The notes below the pieces were generated by a model. The model was not told where the DNA came from, searched no databases, and saw only the letters and a list, made by a program, of their open reading frames with translations. A stretch of 64,000 nucleotides of DNA, from positions 941,001 through 1,005,000 of the forward strand of contig NZ_CP020104.1 of NCBI RefSeq assembly GCF_002056795.1, written 5' to 3'. Positions 54,143 through 63,970 of this stretch are shown here, one piece after another. Numbering within the stretch: the first letter of the stretch is position 1; every line of letters starts with the position of its first letter. The stretch is from Spirosoma aerolatum. GTDB lineage: Bacteria > Bacteroidota > Bacteroidia > Cytophagales > Spirosomataceae. The position numbers were made by a program, and so were the translations under genes.

Positions 54143-54150
54143 CAAAGATA
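54143..54150 (-). promoter_or_regulatory. Possible -7 element for the GT2 gene
   Basis: On the minus strand it reads TATCTTTG, matching TAnnTTTG; a TTG lies 24 bases further upstream, slightly beyond the usual spacing. The same octamer occurs on the plus strand at 54,255-54,262 before tgt. Confidence 0.35.
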
Positions 54151-54266
54151 AGGGAAAAGAGAGTGCAGAACAGGCAAGACGGCAAAGCAGGCAGGAATTT
54201 ACGGTACTGTATCGCTCACCCGGCCGCTTAATGTCCCTTCCGCCTTTTCCTTTCTATCTTTGCAGT

Positions 54267-55397
54267 ATGACATTTTCTATTACTGCCCATGACCCCCAGT
54301 CGAAGGCGCGAACAGGTGCCTTAACCACGGATCATGGCCTTATTCAAACACCAATTTTTATGCCAGTCGGAACGGCTGGCACGGTGAAAGCGGTCCATCA
54401 GCGTGAACTGGAAACCGATATCAATGCCGAAATTATTCTCGGCAATACCTATCATCTATACCTGCGGCCGGGGCTCGATATTCTTCGTCAGGCGGGTGGG
54501 TTGCACGCGTTCAATGGCTGGCAGCGCCCCATTCTGACCGACTCAGGCGGTTATCAGGTTTACTCATTGTCGGGAACGCGTAAGATTAAGGAAGAAGGGG
54601 TTACGTTTAAATCGCATATCGACGGCTCGAAGCATACCTTCACCCCCGAAGGCGTTATGGACATTCAGCGGACCATTGGTGCGGATATTATTATGGCGTT
54701 CGATGAGTGTACACCCTATCCCTGTGAGTATGGATATGCCCGACAGTCGATGGACATGACGCACCGGTGGCTCGATCGTTGTATTGCCCGGTTTGATGGC
54801 GGTGAAGGGCTGTATGGGTATCGGCAAACCCTTTTTCCTATCGTTCAGGGGAGTACCTACGCCGATTTACGCCGACAGTCGGCCGAATATATTGCCAGCA
54901 AAGAACGGGAAGGAAATGCGATTGGTGGATTGGCAGTGGGTGAACCGGCCGAAGAAATGTATAAAACCATTGAATTGGTCAATAGCATATTGCCCACCGA
55001 TAAGCCTCGTTATCTGATGGGCGTTGGCACGCCTGCCAATATTCTGGAAGCGATTGCCCTGGGCGTCGATATGTTCGATTGTGTGATGCCGACCCGCAAT
55101 GCCCGTCATGGTATTCTGTTTACGACGGAGGGTATTATCAACATCAAAAATGAAAAATGGGGCCGCGACTTTAGTCCGATCGATCCGGCGCTGGGTGGAT
55201 ATGCCAGCACTTTTTACACGAAAGCGTATTTGCGTCATCTGTTTAAAGCTGAAGAACTGCTGAGTGGACAGATTGCCAGCCTGCATAACCTGACTTTTTA
55301 TTTGTGGCTTGTTCGGCAGGCACGAACGCATATCGAAGCCGGTGACTTCGTCGCCTGGAAAAATGAGATGGTCGTCAAATTTATGCGTCGATTATAG
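54267..55397 (+). CDS. tgt: Queuine tRNA-ribosyltransferase
   Basis: 376 residues from the ATG at 54,267, which begins family sequence (MTFSITAHDPQSKARTGAL). Features: IFMPVGTAGTVKAV, LTDSGGYQVYSLS (catalytic Asp), GLAVGEP, VGTPANILEAIALGVDMFDCVMPTRNARHG (nucleophile Asp). It exchanges G34 for a queuine precursor in GUN-anticodon tRNAs. The usual zinc motif CxCxxC is absent: the matching place reads DPALGGYASTFYTKAYLRHLF, though the later His in SLHNL is kept. A strong terminator follows. Confidence 0.93.
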   Translation: MTFSITAHDPQSKARTGALTTDHGLIQTPIFMPVGTAGTVKAVHQRELETDINAEIILGNTYHLYLRPGLDILRQAGGLHAFNGWQRPILTDSGGYQVYSLSGTRKIKEEGVTFKSHIDGSKHTFTPEGVMDIQRTIGADIIMAFDECTPYPCEYGYARQSMDMTHRWLDRCIARFDGGEGLYGYRQTLFPIVQGSTYADLRRQSAEYIASKEREGNAIGGLAVGEPAEEMYKTIELVNSILPTDKPRYLMGVGTPANILEAIALGVDMFDCVMPTRNARHGILFTTEGIINIKNEKWGRDFSPIDPALGGYASTFYTKAYLRHLFKAEELLSGQIASLHNLTFYLWLVRQARTHIEAGDFVAWKNEMVVKFMRRL

Positions 55398-55420
55398 AGC
55401 AGACAACCAATTAGTTAGCT

Positions 55421-55461
55421 AAAAAAAGTCTCCTAAGCGCCTTGTTTAGGAGACTTTTTTT
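55421..55461 (+). terminator. Rho-independent terminator after tgt
   Basis: Stem AAAAAAGTCTCCTAA.../TTAGGAGACTTTTTTT with a short loop. It separates tgt from the polysaccharide operon. Confidence 0.9.
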
Positions 55462-55513
55462 ATGATTTGTCGTCATAGAGTTTGATTAAGGCCACTTCGG
55501 GCTTTATAGAAGG

Positions 55514-56647
55514 ATGCAACTCCCGGACGACTTTGGTATGGTCACATCGACGAAGTTTGAGCCCTCCCTACAACCCGGTTGGTGGCTATTGTCCGCCGAC
55601 CAGGTGCTACGAACCGCGTGGAAAGCTCGGCACCGTGTCCTGCTATGTACACTTTTGTTTGCCATACTCGGTGTGGTAACGGCTTTTTTATTGCCTCAGG
55701 AGTTTCGGTCTGAGGCACGGATTATGCCCGAGATGAATACGAATGCGGGTAGTTTATTCAAGCGACTGTCGTCAGTAGCTGCATTTGCCGATCTTGATCT
55801 ATCCAGCACGGAAGGTATGGATGCCGTTCGGCCCGATTTATACCCCAATGTCGTACAAAGTACACCGTTTGCGTTGTACCTGATTGGCCAGACAGTTTAT
55901 CCGAGTGATGGACCCGCCACAACGGTTGGCCAGTTTTTACTACCTGATTCGACGGGCTGGTCACTCAGGAAATGGCTTTCATTCAAAAAAGCAGTCGCTA
56001 TACGACCTGTGTCGAACCGACTGAAGGGAACCGTACGCTTATCGGATCGGCAACAGGAACTGGTCGAGGAAATTGGCGAACGAGTAAGCGCCAAACTGGA
56101 TACGCGGTCGGGCATCATTACCATCGTGTCGCAAATGCCCGATGCCGAGGTAGCTGCCCAGGTAGCCCAGGCCGCCATGACGTATCTGACGCTTTATGTA
56201 ACAGACTACCGGACGGAAAAGGCACGGGCCGATTTCGCTTTTTATAGCCACCAATTGGCCGAAGCCCGTCAACGTTATCAGGATGCTCAGTTCAGGGTAT
56301 TCCAATACAATGATAATCACCGCAATGTAGTGCTTCAGACAGTAGCCATGGAGCGGTATCGACTAGATGCGGATGTGGCTACTACCGAGACGGTATTTAC
56401 CGAGTTATCGCGCCAGTACGAACAGGCAAAACTTAAGGTTCAGGAGCAGACCCCCATTTTCAAGGTACTCGAACCGCCCAAAGTACCGCATCAGCGGACT
56501 TCTCCCCAACGAACGATGATCCTGCTGGCTTTCATCCTGCTGGGGTTAATGGTGAGTGTATTGTCGGCTATTGCCGGACAATTTGGCTTAAAAGCGCGTG
56601 TCAGAGCGATTATAACCGATATAAAGCCGATGGAGGTATCGATATGA
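55514..56647 (+). CDS. Wzz-like chain-length/polysaccharide co-polymerase
   Basis: 377 residues with two membrane segments (VLLCTLLFAILGVVTAFLLP near 40 and MILLAFILLGLMVSVLSAIAG near the C-terminus) enclosing a periplasmic helical region with coiled coil (FYSHQLAEARQRYQDAQFRVF). A Pro-rich stretch (KVLEPPKVPHQRTSPQR) precedes the last TM, as in the Wzz family. No tyrosine-kinase domain is attached. First gene of the exopolysaccharide operon; its stop overlaps the next start (ATGA). Confidence 0.82.
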   Translation: MQLPDDFGMVTSTKFEPSLQPGWWLLSADQVLRTAWKARHRVLLCTLLFAILGVVTAFLLPQEFRSEARIMPEMNTNAGSLFKRLSSVAAFADLDLSSTEGMDAVRPDLYPNVVQSTPFALYLIGQTVYPSDGPATTVGQFLLPDSTGWSLRKWLSFKKAVAIRPVSNRLKGTVRLSDRQQELVEEIGERVSAKLDTRSGIITIVSQMPDAEVAAQVAQAAMTYLTLYVTDYRTEKARADFAFYSHQLAEARQRYQDAQFRVFQYNDNHRNVVLQTVAMERYRLDADVATTETVFTELSRQYEQAKLKVQEQTPIFKVLEPPKVPHQRTSPQRTMILLAFILLGLMVSVLSAIAGQFGLKARVRAIITDIKPMEVSI

Positions 56648-57681
56648 ATGTAGTTATTGTAGGAAGCAGCCTTGCCGATTCACTGGAGCAACACCTGTGC
56701 GATTCGTTTCGGGTGCTGGGCCACGATGCTTTTCTGATAGATACCGTCGCAATTGGGCCCATGGGGACAAGAGGTAATTATTGGCTTTCTCGTTTTGTGG
56801 GTTTATATGATCGACTGGTTGGCAGACAGCTAGCGGGTAAAATTGTAAACCATAAGCCCGATCTGGTGCTGGTAGTATATCGGTACATGAATCCGATACT
56901 GGTAGAGCAGGTGAAGGCTCAATTGCCTGATATACCCATTGTTCAGCTCAATCCGGATGCTCTGTCGAACCTGGAAAAGCAACAGATCATTGCTGCTGAT
57001 TTTGATTATTACTTTTCGAAAGAGCCTTATATCGTGGAAGTACTGCGCCACAAAGCCGGGCTAAATGCACATTATTTGCCGGAAGGATTTAACCCTAGGT
57101 TCCACCAGAAACCACCGATTGAAAAAGCGGTTGCCGAATGGCTCACCGATATTGATGTGTTGGTGTTTGGCAGTTTGTATGCCTATCGCGTTCGAATGAT
57201 CGAGCAACTGATTCGGGCTGGGGTCAAAGTGGCGGTGTATGGTACAAAAGGTCCGTATATGCGTCCTGATGTGCGTACTGTTTTTCAACGCCAACGCCTG
57301 ATCGGCCAGTCAAAAAACCGGCTTCTTTACGGAGCCAGAATCGTTTTCAATAACCTTCATTACGCCGAGGTGACGTCGGTCAATCAAAAATATTTTGAGA
57401 TCAACGGCATTGGCGGGTTCCAGCTCTGCGATTATAAACCGACGGTTGATTCCTATACCGGAGTTCCGGCCGACCTGGTCACCTACCGGACTATGGACGA
57501 TGCGATTGATAAGATCCGGTATTATCTGGCCCATCCGGCCCGGCGACACGAACTGGCGGCCAAACAGTACGCCCATTTTCAGGAACACCATACATTCGAC
57601 CGTCGCGTTTCACAGCTTTTACAAACCGTTGGCTTGATGCCTCCGATCGTTCAGGAACAAACCAGGCCCACAGACCGATGA
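56644..57681 (+). CDS. CgeB-like glycosyltransferase
   Basis: 345 residues, GT-B-like. The N-terminal part (LVVYRYMNPILVEQVKAQLPDIPIVQLNPDAL) and middle (DVLVFGSLYAYRVRMIEQLIRAGVKVAVYG) resemble CgeB/YkvP-type transferases. The C-terminal part has NGIGGFQLCDYKP and YRTMDDAIDKIRYYLAHPARR, typical of glycosyltransferase C-termini. The acceptor is unknown. Coupled by ATGA to the upstream and downstream genes. Confidence 0.75.
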   Translation: MNVVIVGSSLADSLEQHLCDSFRVLGHDAFLIDTVAIGPMGTRGNYWLSRFVGLYDRLVGRQLAGKIVNHKPDLVLVVYRYMNPILVEQVKAQLPDIPIVQLNPDALSNLEKQQIIAADFDYYFSKEPYIVEVLRHKAGLNAHYLPEGFNPRFHQKPPIEKAVAEWLTDIDVLVFGSLYAYRVRMIEQLIRAGVKVAVYGTKGPYMRPDVRTVFQRQRLIGQSKNRLLYGARIVFNNLHYAEVTSVNQKYFEINGIGGFQLCDYKPTVDSYTGVPADLVTYRTMDDAIDKIRYYLAHPARRHELAAKQYAHFQEHHTFDRRVSQLLQTVGLMPPIVQEQTRPTDR

Positions 57682-59003
57682 ATCGACTACTACTACCATC
57701 CGCTGTTTTTCTGGGAGCCCTCTGGCCTGTTTATGGTTCGTTTTATGAAGCGATAGCGGTGGGTTTTTCGGCATATACCTTTCAGACCTTCTTCAGTCAT
57801 TTTGGCCAGCGTATTGCTATTCCCGAATGCATAGGAGCTATTGCTGCGTTTGAAATTCTGTTTATTCCGGCGGTTACGTATTGGGTATTTGCGGCCTCTA
57901 TGCCTATCGAATCGGATGCCTATTTCAGCTATGCGGTTCCGGCTTGCGTACTGTTTTACATGGGTGTCAATGGATTAGCAAAGTCGGAGCCAGTGCATCA
58001 GACCATTATTGGGCGGGTATCCAATTCTGTTCAGCATCGGCAGGCGGTTGCTATTGTGCTGTTTTGCGTGGGTTTAGTTGGCTTCATGGTCAAACGATTT
58101 TGGACCGATGCGCCGTCGTTTATGGGGACATTACCCATGAATTGCCTGCTGACCAGCGCCTTGTACGCTCAATATACTAGAAGCTCATTTCGGCTGCCAA
58201 TGATTGGTCTGGTTATTACCGTCTGGCTAGTCAATATGGTTCAGACAGGAATGTTTGGGGAATTGTTCTTCTGGCTTTTATTATGGTTGCTGATTGGTTC
58301 GGTTGGTCTTGGCAAGCCACTGACTGGGCCTATCAAAATGGTTGCTTTGAGCCTGGCCTTAGGCACCTTGCTGCTAATTCAGTCCATTAAAGGGGAATAC
58401 CGCTCCAAAACCTGGGGCTATTGGCGTACCGAACGCTCGGCAGATGCCGGGTTGCTGATTGACTTAGTGGCAGATCGGCTGGCTCATCCAGACAAACTTC
58501 TGAATACCAGTCAGTTGTTTCGATCATCTGTTCGATTCAATCAGGGTATTCTCATTGGCAGCGCTATGGCTAAAGTACCTGCCTTTGAAGCGTATGCTCG
58601 TGGCGAAGTGCTACTGTCCTTTTTATATCCATTTGTTCCGCGCTTTCTATGGCCTGATAAACCACTTGCGGGTGGGTTCGCCAATATCAAACGGTTTACA
58701 TCCCTTCCACAACTGGAGAATACAAGTATGAACCTTTCGCCCATAGGCGAAGGGTATGTCAATTTCGGCTATGGAGGGGTGCTTTTCGCCTGGCTATACG
58801 GCGCCGTTTTGCGTAACTGCTTTCAGTTTGTATTCCAGGTAGCCGGGCGGGTGCCTTCTGCTGTGTTGTGGCTACCCATGTTGTTTGCCGGATGCATGAC
58901 CATGGAAACGGATGTGTTTTCGGCCTGGGGTAGCCTGCTAACCAGCGCTATGTTTATAACCATCCTGTACTGGATAATGAAGCCAATGGGAGTGAATTTA
59001 TAA
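57678..59003 (+). CDS. Wzy-like polysaccharide polymerase (multi-TM)
   Basis: 441 residues with about ten hydrophobic segments (LLLPSAVFLGALWPVYGSFYEAI, AVAIVLFCVGLVGFMV, LFFWLLLWLLIGSVGLG, MVALSLALGTLLLIQSI). A large loop precedes the final segments (FVPRFLWPDKPLAGGF, LSPIGEGYVNFGYGGVLFAWLYG), as in O-antigen polymerases. Sequence alone cannot separate polymerase from ligase; operon position favours polymerase. Confidence 0.75.
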   Translation: MNRLLLPSAVFLGALWPVYGSFYEAIAVGFSAYTFQTFFSHFGQRIAIPECIGAIAAFEILFIPAVTYWVFAASMPIESDAYFSYAVPACVLFYMGVNGLAKSEPVHQTIIGRVSNSVQHRQAVAIVLFCVGLVGFMVKRFWTDAPSFMGTLPMNCLLTSALYAQYTRSSFRLPMIGLVITVWLVNMVQTGMFGELFFWLLLWLLIGSVGLGKPLTGPIKMVALSLALGTLLLIQSIKGEYRSKTWGYWRTERSADAGLLIDLVADRLAHPDKLLNTSQLFRSSVRFNQGILIGSAMAKVPAFEAYARGEVLLSFLYPFVPRFLWPDKPLAGGFANIKRFTSLPQLENTSMNLSPIGEGYVNFGYGGVLFAWLYGAVLRNCFQFVFQVAGRVPSAVLWLPMLFAGCMTMETDVFSAWGSLLTSAMFITILYWIMKPMGVNL

Positions 59004-59067
59004 ATCGTAACTAAGTATGACGATGCTGCGAATCAATTCACCGCATCGATGAAACTGTTAATTGTCT

Positions 59068-60090
59068 ATGCAGATTACCTATTTATTTCGAAGCTCAGGT
59101 ACCGGTCACAGCATTGAAACTTTATTTGGGCATATTAAACAGACAATGAGTCTGGATAAAGGCGTTCATATACAAGCTATTAACGTGCCGCACATTAGTA
59201 AGAGTTTGTGGCACGTGTGGCAAAATCTACGCTTTGTACGACGGTTACAGGCTGATGTGTTTCACATTACAGGCGACATTCACTATACAGCCCTGGCGTT
59301 ACCTGCATCGCGTACAGTACTAACGATTCATGACTGCGGCCCCCTCAAAAAATTCAGAAATCGACCGTTGCGATACGTCGCGTTCTGGCTGTTCTGGTAT
59401 TACTTACCCGTACGTCGGGCGCGATACGTAACGGTTGTATCCGAGAAAACCCGCCAGGAGTTAATTCGATACCTAGGACAGATTGCCGAGAAAGCGGTAG
59501 TGGTTGCCAATGGACACGACCCCAGAATGACTTATACGCCTGCCCGATTTCGAACCGAACGTCCAGTCTTATTACAGATAGGTACGGCTTCAAACAAAAA
59601 TCTGATCAGGTTAATAACCGCTCTCTACGGTATCCCCTGCACGCTGGTAATCGTTGGCTCATTGACCGATGATATACTGGCCTATTTGGAGACGCACCAG
59701 ATCGACTATCGGAATTGCGTCAACTTGAGCCGGAATGCCCTTATTGACAGCTATATCGACTGCGATATGGTTACGTTTCTGTCTACCTACGAAGGGTTCG
59801 GTATGCCTGTACTGGAGGCCAATGCCATAGGCCGGGTAGTACTAACTTCGGCTATTGATCCAATGCGAACGATTGCCGCTGAAGCTGCTCATTTTGTTGA
59901 CCCAACAGATACGGCAGCTATCCGTCAGGGTATTTTGCAGTTGATTGATGAAGAAAACTATCGGACGAAGCTTATTGAAGCAGGGGTCGAAAATGCACAA
60001 CGGTATTCTATCGATAAAGCGACTGCCCAATATGTCGCTATTTATCAGAAAGCAACCCATCGACTCCCCGTGGCTGAAGCAATCGCATGA
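59068..60090 (+). CDS. Glycosyltransferase family 4/1
   Basis: 340 residues from the ATG at 59,068; a TTG two codons upstream is in frame but less likely. GT-B fold: DVFHITGDIHYTALALPASRTVLTIHDCGPL, VTVVSEKTRQELI, then the C-terminal NLSRNALIDSYIDCDMVTFLSTYEGFGMPVLEANAIGRVVL with the E-x7-E signature. Its stop overlaps the next start (ATGA). Confidence 0.88.
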   Translation: MQITYLFRSSGTGHSIETLFGHIKQTMSLDKGVHIQAINVPHISKSLWHVWQNLRFVRRLQADVFHITGDIHYTALALPASRTVLTIHDCGPLKKFRNRPLRYVAFWLFWYYLPVRRARYVTVVSEKTRQELIRYLGQIAEKAVVVANGHDPRMTYTPARFRTERPVLLQIGTASNKNLIRLITALYGIPCTLVIVGSLTDDILAYLETHQIDYRNCVNLSRNALIDSYIDCDMVTFLSTYEGFGMPVLEANAIGRVVLTSAIDPMRTIAAEAAHFVDPTDTAAIRQGILQLIDEENYRTKLIEAGVENAQRYSIDKATAQYVAIYQKATHRLPVAEAIA

Positions 60091-61211
60091 AGATCGTTCT
60101 GTCGGCCGATTATTTTTACCCTTCGCAGATGGGTGGTCCCAGCAATTCAATTTACTGGCTGGCAAAAGCATTGAAACAAGCTGGGCATGACGTAACGGTA
60201 GTGGCTACTTCACAGGCCTTGCAGTCGGTTCCCACCAATACTTGGGTTACGCTGGACTGCGGACGGGTAATCTATACCCAAAATCCTCACGCTTATCTGC
60301 CGATAAAACATATTTGGTACGGCTGGCAGGCGATCCAGAACGCCAACATTGTTCACGTCAATAGCTTCTTTTATCCCGCGTCTGTGGTTTGGGTGCTTAT
60401 GTGCCGAATCAGAAACAAACCCGTGATATGGACTCCACACGGTGAACTTAATCCTGCCGTTTTAGCCATTAAGCCCTTTCGTAAATGGCTGATATTGCTA
60501 CTTGTCAAGCTTGCCAGGCCAAAGTTTTGCTTTCATGCCGCCAGCGCTCCCGAAGCAGCTTACATCCGGCAGCATTTTGGGGCTGATGCAGTAGTCCATA
60601 TTATCCGAAATCGCCTGGAGATACCCGCCTTACTTATGCCTGAATCTGTCGATACGCCTTATCTGCTTTTTATCGGCCGATTGCATCCCGTTAAAGCCAT
60701 TGATCGATTGCTGAAAGCAGTCAGTACATCGCCTTTATTTCTGGAAGGCAACTTTCGGCTGTTGATTGCTGGGCCAGAAGCGCACAGGGCTTACGTGCGA
60801 ACCCTAAAACAATTAGTAGTAACCCTGGGGCTTTCGGCAAAGGTGTCGTTCATAGGGTTCGTTAGCGGGGCGCAAAAACAACAATTGTATGCCAGTGCTT
60901 TACTGACGATTCTGCCGTCGCACACGGAGAGCTTTGGCAATGTCGTGATTGAATCACTAGCTCAGGGAACGCCGGTCATCGCATCCATCAATACCCCCTG
61001 GCAATTGCTCGAAACCGAACGCGTGGGAGCCTGGATTAGCAATAACCCAGATCCATTACGACGCGCTATTGAGCGCTATCTGGTAATGTCGTCGGATGAA
61101 TACCAGGGTTACCGCAAACGGGCTGTCGAGATTGCGCAGCGGACGTTTTCAATTAGCGATTCCATAGACGAATGGTCGCAGGTTTACGACCAGCAAATCC
61201 ATTCTAACTAA
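60087..61211 (+). CDS. Glycosyltransferase family 4
   Basis: 374 residues: N-terminal Rossmann with glycine-rich start (YFYPSQMGGPSNSIYWLAKAL), KPVIWTPHGELNP, then LLFIGRLHPVKAIDRLLKAV and SALLTILPSHTESFGNVVIESLAQGTPVIAS, the GT4 nucleotide-sugar region. Adds a sugar to the growing repeat unit on the cytoplasmic side. Confidence 0.92.
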   Translation: MKIVLSADYFYPSQMGGPSNSIYWLAKALKQAGHDVTVVATSQALQSVPTNTWVTLDCGRVIYTQNPHAYLPIKHIWYGWQAIQNANIVHVNSFFYPASVVWVLMCRIRNKPVIWTPHGELNPAVLAIKPFRKWLILLLVKLARPKFCFHAASAPEAAYIRQHFGADAVVHIIRNRLEIPALLMPESVDTPYLLFIGRLHPVKAIDRLLKAVSTSPLFLEGNFRLLIAGPEAHRAYVRTLKQLVVTLGLSAKVSFIGFVSGAQKQQLYASALLTILPSHTESFGNVVIESLAQGTPVIASINTPWQLLETERVGAWISNNPDPLRRAIERYLVMSSDEYQGYRKRAVEIAQRTFSISDSIDEWSQVYDQQIHSN

Positions 61212-61223
61212 GGGCTATGTGGT

Positions 61224-62324
61224 ATGAAAATTATTAACGTTGTAGGTACCCGACCCAATTTCATTAAGCTTGCTCCACTGCAGCGGGCATTCTCTAGCGC
61301 ACCAGGAATATGTTCGAAGATTGTGCACACAGGCCAGCATACTAGCCTGGCAATGAGCGACGTATTTTTCCAACAACTTACCCTGCCAACCCCCGATTAT
61401 CGCCTACACATTAACGCTGAAAGCCCTACCCGACAGATGGCCGATATACTGGTTAAGTTTGAGCAGGTGCTGGCCAAAGAGCAGCCCGATTGGGTATTAG
61501 TAATTGGGGATGTAACCAGTACGCTGGCCTGTGCACTGGCAGCCGCTCAACAGGGTATTCGCGTTGCGCATGTCGAAGCGGGCCTGCGTTCGGGCGATTG
61601 CCAAATGCCAGAAGAACGCAACCGAATCCTGACCGATGCCTTGTCAGAACGTTTATTCGTGACTGAGCAGGCTGCCGTTCAGAATCTTCAACGAGAGGGA
61701 ATAGCTGCCCATAAAGTCCATTGGGTAGGTAATGTCCTGATCGATGCACTGGTTCAGTACCGCTCTCAGGCTTCGGAACTAAATACGGTAAGACGACTGG
61801 GCGTGTCGGACAAAAGTTATGTTTTAGTCACCATCCATCGGCCCTTTAACGTTGATACCGAAACCAGCCTGCGAAAAATTCTGGAATTAATCGAAACGGT
61901 AGCTTTACTCAAAACGGTGATCTTTCCTGTTCACCCACGTACCCGAGCTAATCTGTTGCAATTTGGACTGGAAGGCCAGCTTATGGATATTCCGAATGTT
62001 CGCATACTGGAACCACTCGGCTACCTCGAATTTCTGAATCTAATGGAAAGTGCGGCTGCAGTCATTACCGACTCGGGTGGTTTACAAGAAGAAACTACCT
62101 ACTTGCAGGTTCCCTGTTTAACCATTCGCCCTTCCACCGAACGGCCAGTAACGCTTTCTTTAGGCACTAATCGTCTCATTGATAAGCTGAGTAAAGATTC
62201 AGTCAGACAGTACATCGATGAACTGCCGGACCAAACAAGGCCCCAGACGGCTCCTCCATACTTATGGGATGGCAGAAGCGCAAATCGCATCGTCAACATA
62301 CTAATGGCCACTCAGTACGAATGA
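61224..62324 (+). CDS. wecB: UDP-N-acetylglucosamine 2-epimerase (non-hydrolysing)
   Basis: 366 residues. Typical motifs: VVGTRPNFIKLAPLQRAF, VIGDVTSTLACALAAAQQGIRVAHVEAGLRSGD, PEERNRILTDALSE, VTIHRP, SAAVITDSGGLQEETTYLQVPCLTIRPSTERPVTL. Converts UDP-GlcNAc to UDP-ManNAc for the polysaccharide. The stop overlaps the ATG of the following gene. Confidence 0.94.
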   Translation: MKIINVVGTRPNFIKLAPLQRAFSSAPGICSKIVHTGQHTSLAMSDVFFQQLTLPTPDYRLHINAESPTRQMADILVKFEQVLAKEQPDWVLVIGDVTSTLACALAAAQQGIRVAHVEAGLRSGDCQMPEERNRILTDALSERLFVTEQAAVQNLQREGIAAHKVHWVGNVLIDALVQYRSQASELNTVRRLGVSDKSYVLVTIHRPFNVDTETSLRKILELIETVALLKTVIFPVHPRTRANLLQFGLEGQLMDIPNVRILEPLGYLEFLNLMESAAAVITDSGGLQEETTYLQVPCLTIRPSTERPVTLSLGTNRLIDKLSKDSVRQYIDELPDQTRPQTAPPYLWDGRSANRIVNILMATQYE

Positions 62325-63970
62325 CGTCAATAAATCTACCTGTTTTGGAAGCTCTGGAGCCAGCCTTACCTGTTCATACAGTACATCGTATTGGGATAAT
62401 CTGGCGGACGATACGACACTTATCGGCCGGGCAGATTATACATCAGATACGGCATCGATTAAGAGGGCCAGCCAGATTAACGTTCTCCAGCCGGCTTTGC
62501 AAAGGCTATTTCCTGCATGTACCAGATGCCGATAAGCCTGTATTATGGCAGTCGGGATCATTTACATTTTTGAACCAATCCGTTTCGTTTCTACCGTGGA
62601 TAAACTGGAATTTTAACCAGTTAGGTAAACTTTGGACGTATCATCTCAACTACTTCGATTTTCTGAATCAGCCGCATATAAGCGAGAATGGCGGTCTGAG
62701 GATGATACGTGATTTTATAGCCCAGATACTCTGGCTAAAAGATGGGTTGGAGTCTTATCCAATGTCGATACGGATTGTAAACTGGATTTACTTTCTAAGC
62801 AGGCACCAGATTCAGGATGATACTATTAACAGACACTTGTTTGCGCAGGCGGCCCTACTTAATCGACGGTTAGAGTATCATCTGGGAGGCAATCATGTGA
62901 TCGAAAATGGGTTTGCCTTACTGACGGCGGGCTTATATTTTCGGCATACCCATTGGATTACGAAAGCGGAAAGGCTGCTCAGAAAGGAACTCTCCAGACA
63001 AATTTTGCCGGATGGCGGACACGACGAGCGCAGCCCTATTTACCATCAGCTATTGCTCAACCGATTACTCGACACGTTAACGGTTTTACAAGCAGATACC
63101 TGGTATAATAACCTCGGTCTCAGGCTGTTCCTAACGCAGATCGCATCCCAAATGCTGGCTTGGTTAAACGCTGTAACATTTCGTAATGGCGACGTTCCTA
63201 TGGTGAATGATAGTGCCGAAGATATGGCACCTTCAACACCACAACTGTATGCGAAAGCCAAAACGGTTCTACCTGGCTTTGTTCGGCAGGAAGCAGTACT
63301 CCGAGAGAGTGGCTATCGTATGTTTCGACAAAGCAGATACGAGCTTATTGCAAACGTAGGTGCCATTGGCGATGCCCATCGGTCGGGCCACGCCCATGCC
63401 GACACGTTCTCATGTATCTTATATGTCGACAATAAGCCTGTACTTATCGATGCGGGCACGTCGACCTATGAGGCTGGCGCCCAACGTTGCTGGGAGCGAA
63501 GTACGGTAGCCCATAATACGGTAACGATTAATGATCGAAATTCCTCCGAAGTGTGGGCAAGCTTTCGCGTTGGGCGCCGGGCGAGGGTGAGTCTGCAAGT
63601 CGATTCGGCCACTGAGTTGTCTGCCCGTCACGATGGCTATAAGATTATTAACGTACTTCATCAACGAACCTGGGCGCTGGCACCTGACCGGATTCTGATT
63701 ACGGATTCGTTACTGAACATACATACTCAAACTACAATCGAACAGCGAGGAGTTGCACGTTTCCATTTTCACCCGGCCATTGCCTTGCAACTGGCAGGAG
63801 ATACCATTCAGGCCGATTCGATAAAAATAAACGTAAAATCCGATACCAAACCGACGTATCGCGTCTCAACGTTTTCTAGTGCTGAAGGCTTCAATCGCCT
63901 TAGTCCGGGCCAGTGCCTTGAAATAAGCTTTACAGGCAGGCTGGAAACATCTTTTCTGCTCAGTGGATGA
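62321..63970 (+). CDS. Heparinase II/III-like polysaccharide lyase/modifier
   Basis: 549 residues from the ATG at 62,321 (ATGA overlap with wecB), preferred over an upstream start inside wecB. The N-terminal helical toroid (WINWNFNQLGKLWTYHLNYFDFL, NHVIENGFALLTAGLYF, PDGGHDERSPIYHQLLLNRLLDTL) is followed by the heparinase II/III beta domain (HRSGHAHADTFSCILYVDNKPVLIDAGTSTYEAG, STVAHNTVTINDRNSSEVW). Such proteins in EPS clusters trim or process the polymer. No signal peptide is clear. Confidence 0.88.
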   Translation: MTSINLPVLEALEPALPVHTVHRIGIIWRTIRHLSAGQIIHQIRHRLRGPARLTFSSRLCKGYFLHVPDADKPVLWQSGSFTFLNQSVSFLPWINWNFNQLGKLWTYHLNYFDFLNQPHISENGGLRMIRDFIAQILWLKDGLESYPMSIRIVNWIYFLSRHQIQDDTINRHLFAQAALLNRRLEYHLGGNHVIENGFALLTAGLYFRHTHWITKAERLLRKELSRQILPDGGHDERSPIYHQLLLNRLLDTLTVLQADTWYNNLGLRLFLTQIASQMLAWLNAVTFRNGDVPMVNDSAEDMAPSTPQLYAKAKTVLPGFVRQEAVLRESGYRMFRQSRYELIANVGAIGDAHRSGHAHADTFSCILYVDNKPVLIDAGTSTYEAGAQRCWERSTVAHNTVTINDRNSSEVWASFRVGRRARVSLQVDSATELSARHDGYKIINVLHQRTWALAPDRILITDSLLNIHTQTTIEQRGVARFHFHPAIALQLAGDTIQADSIKINVKSDTKPTYRVSTFSSAEGFNRLSPGQCLEISFTGRLETSFLLSG

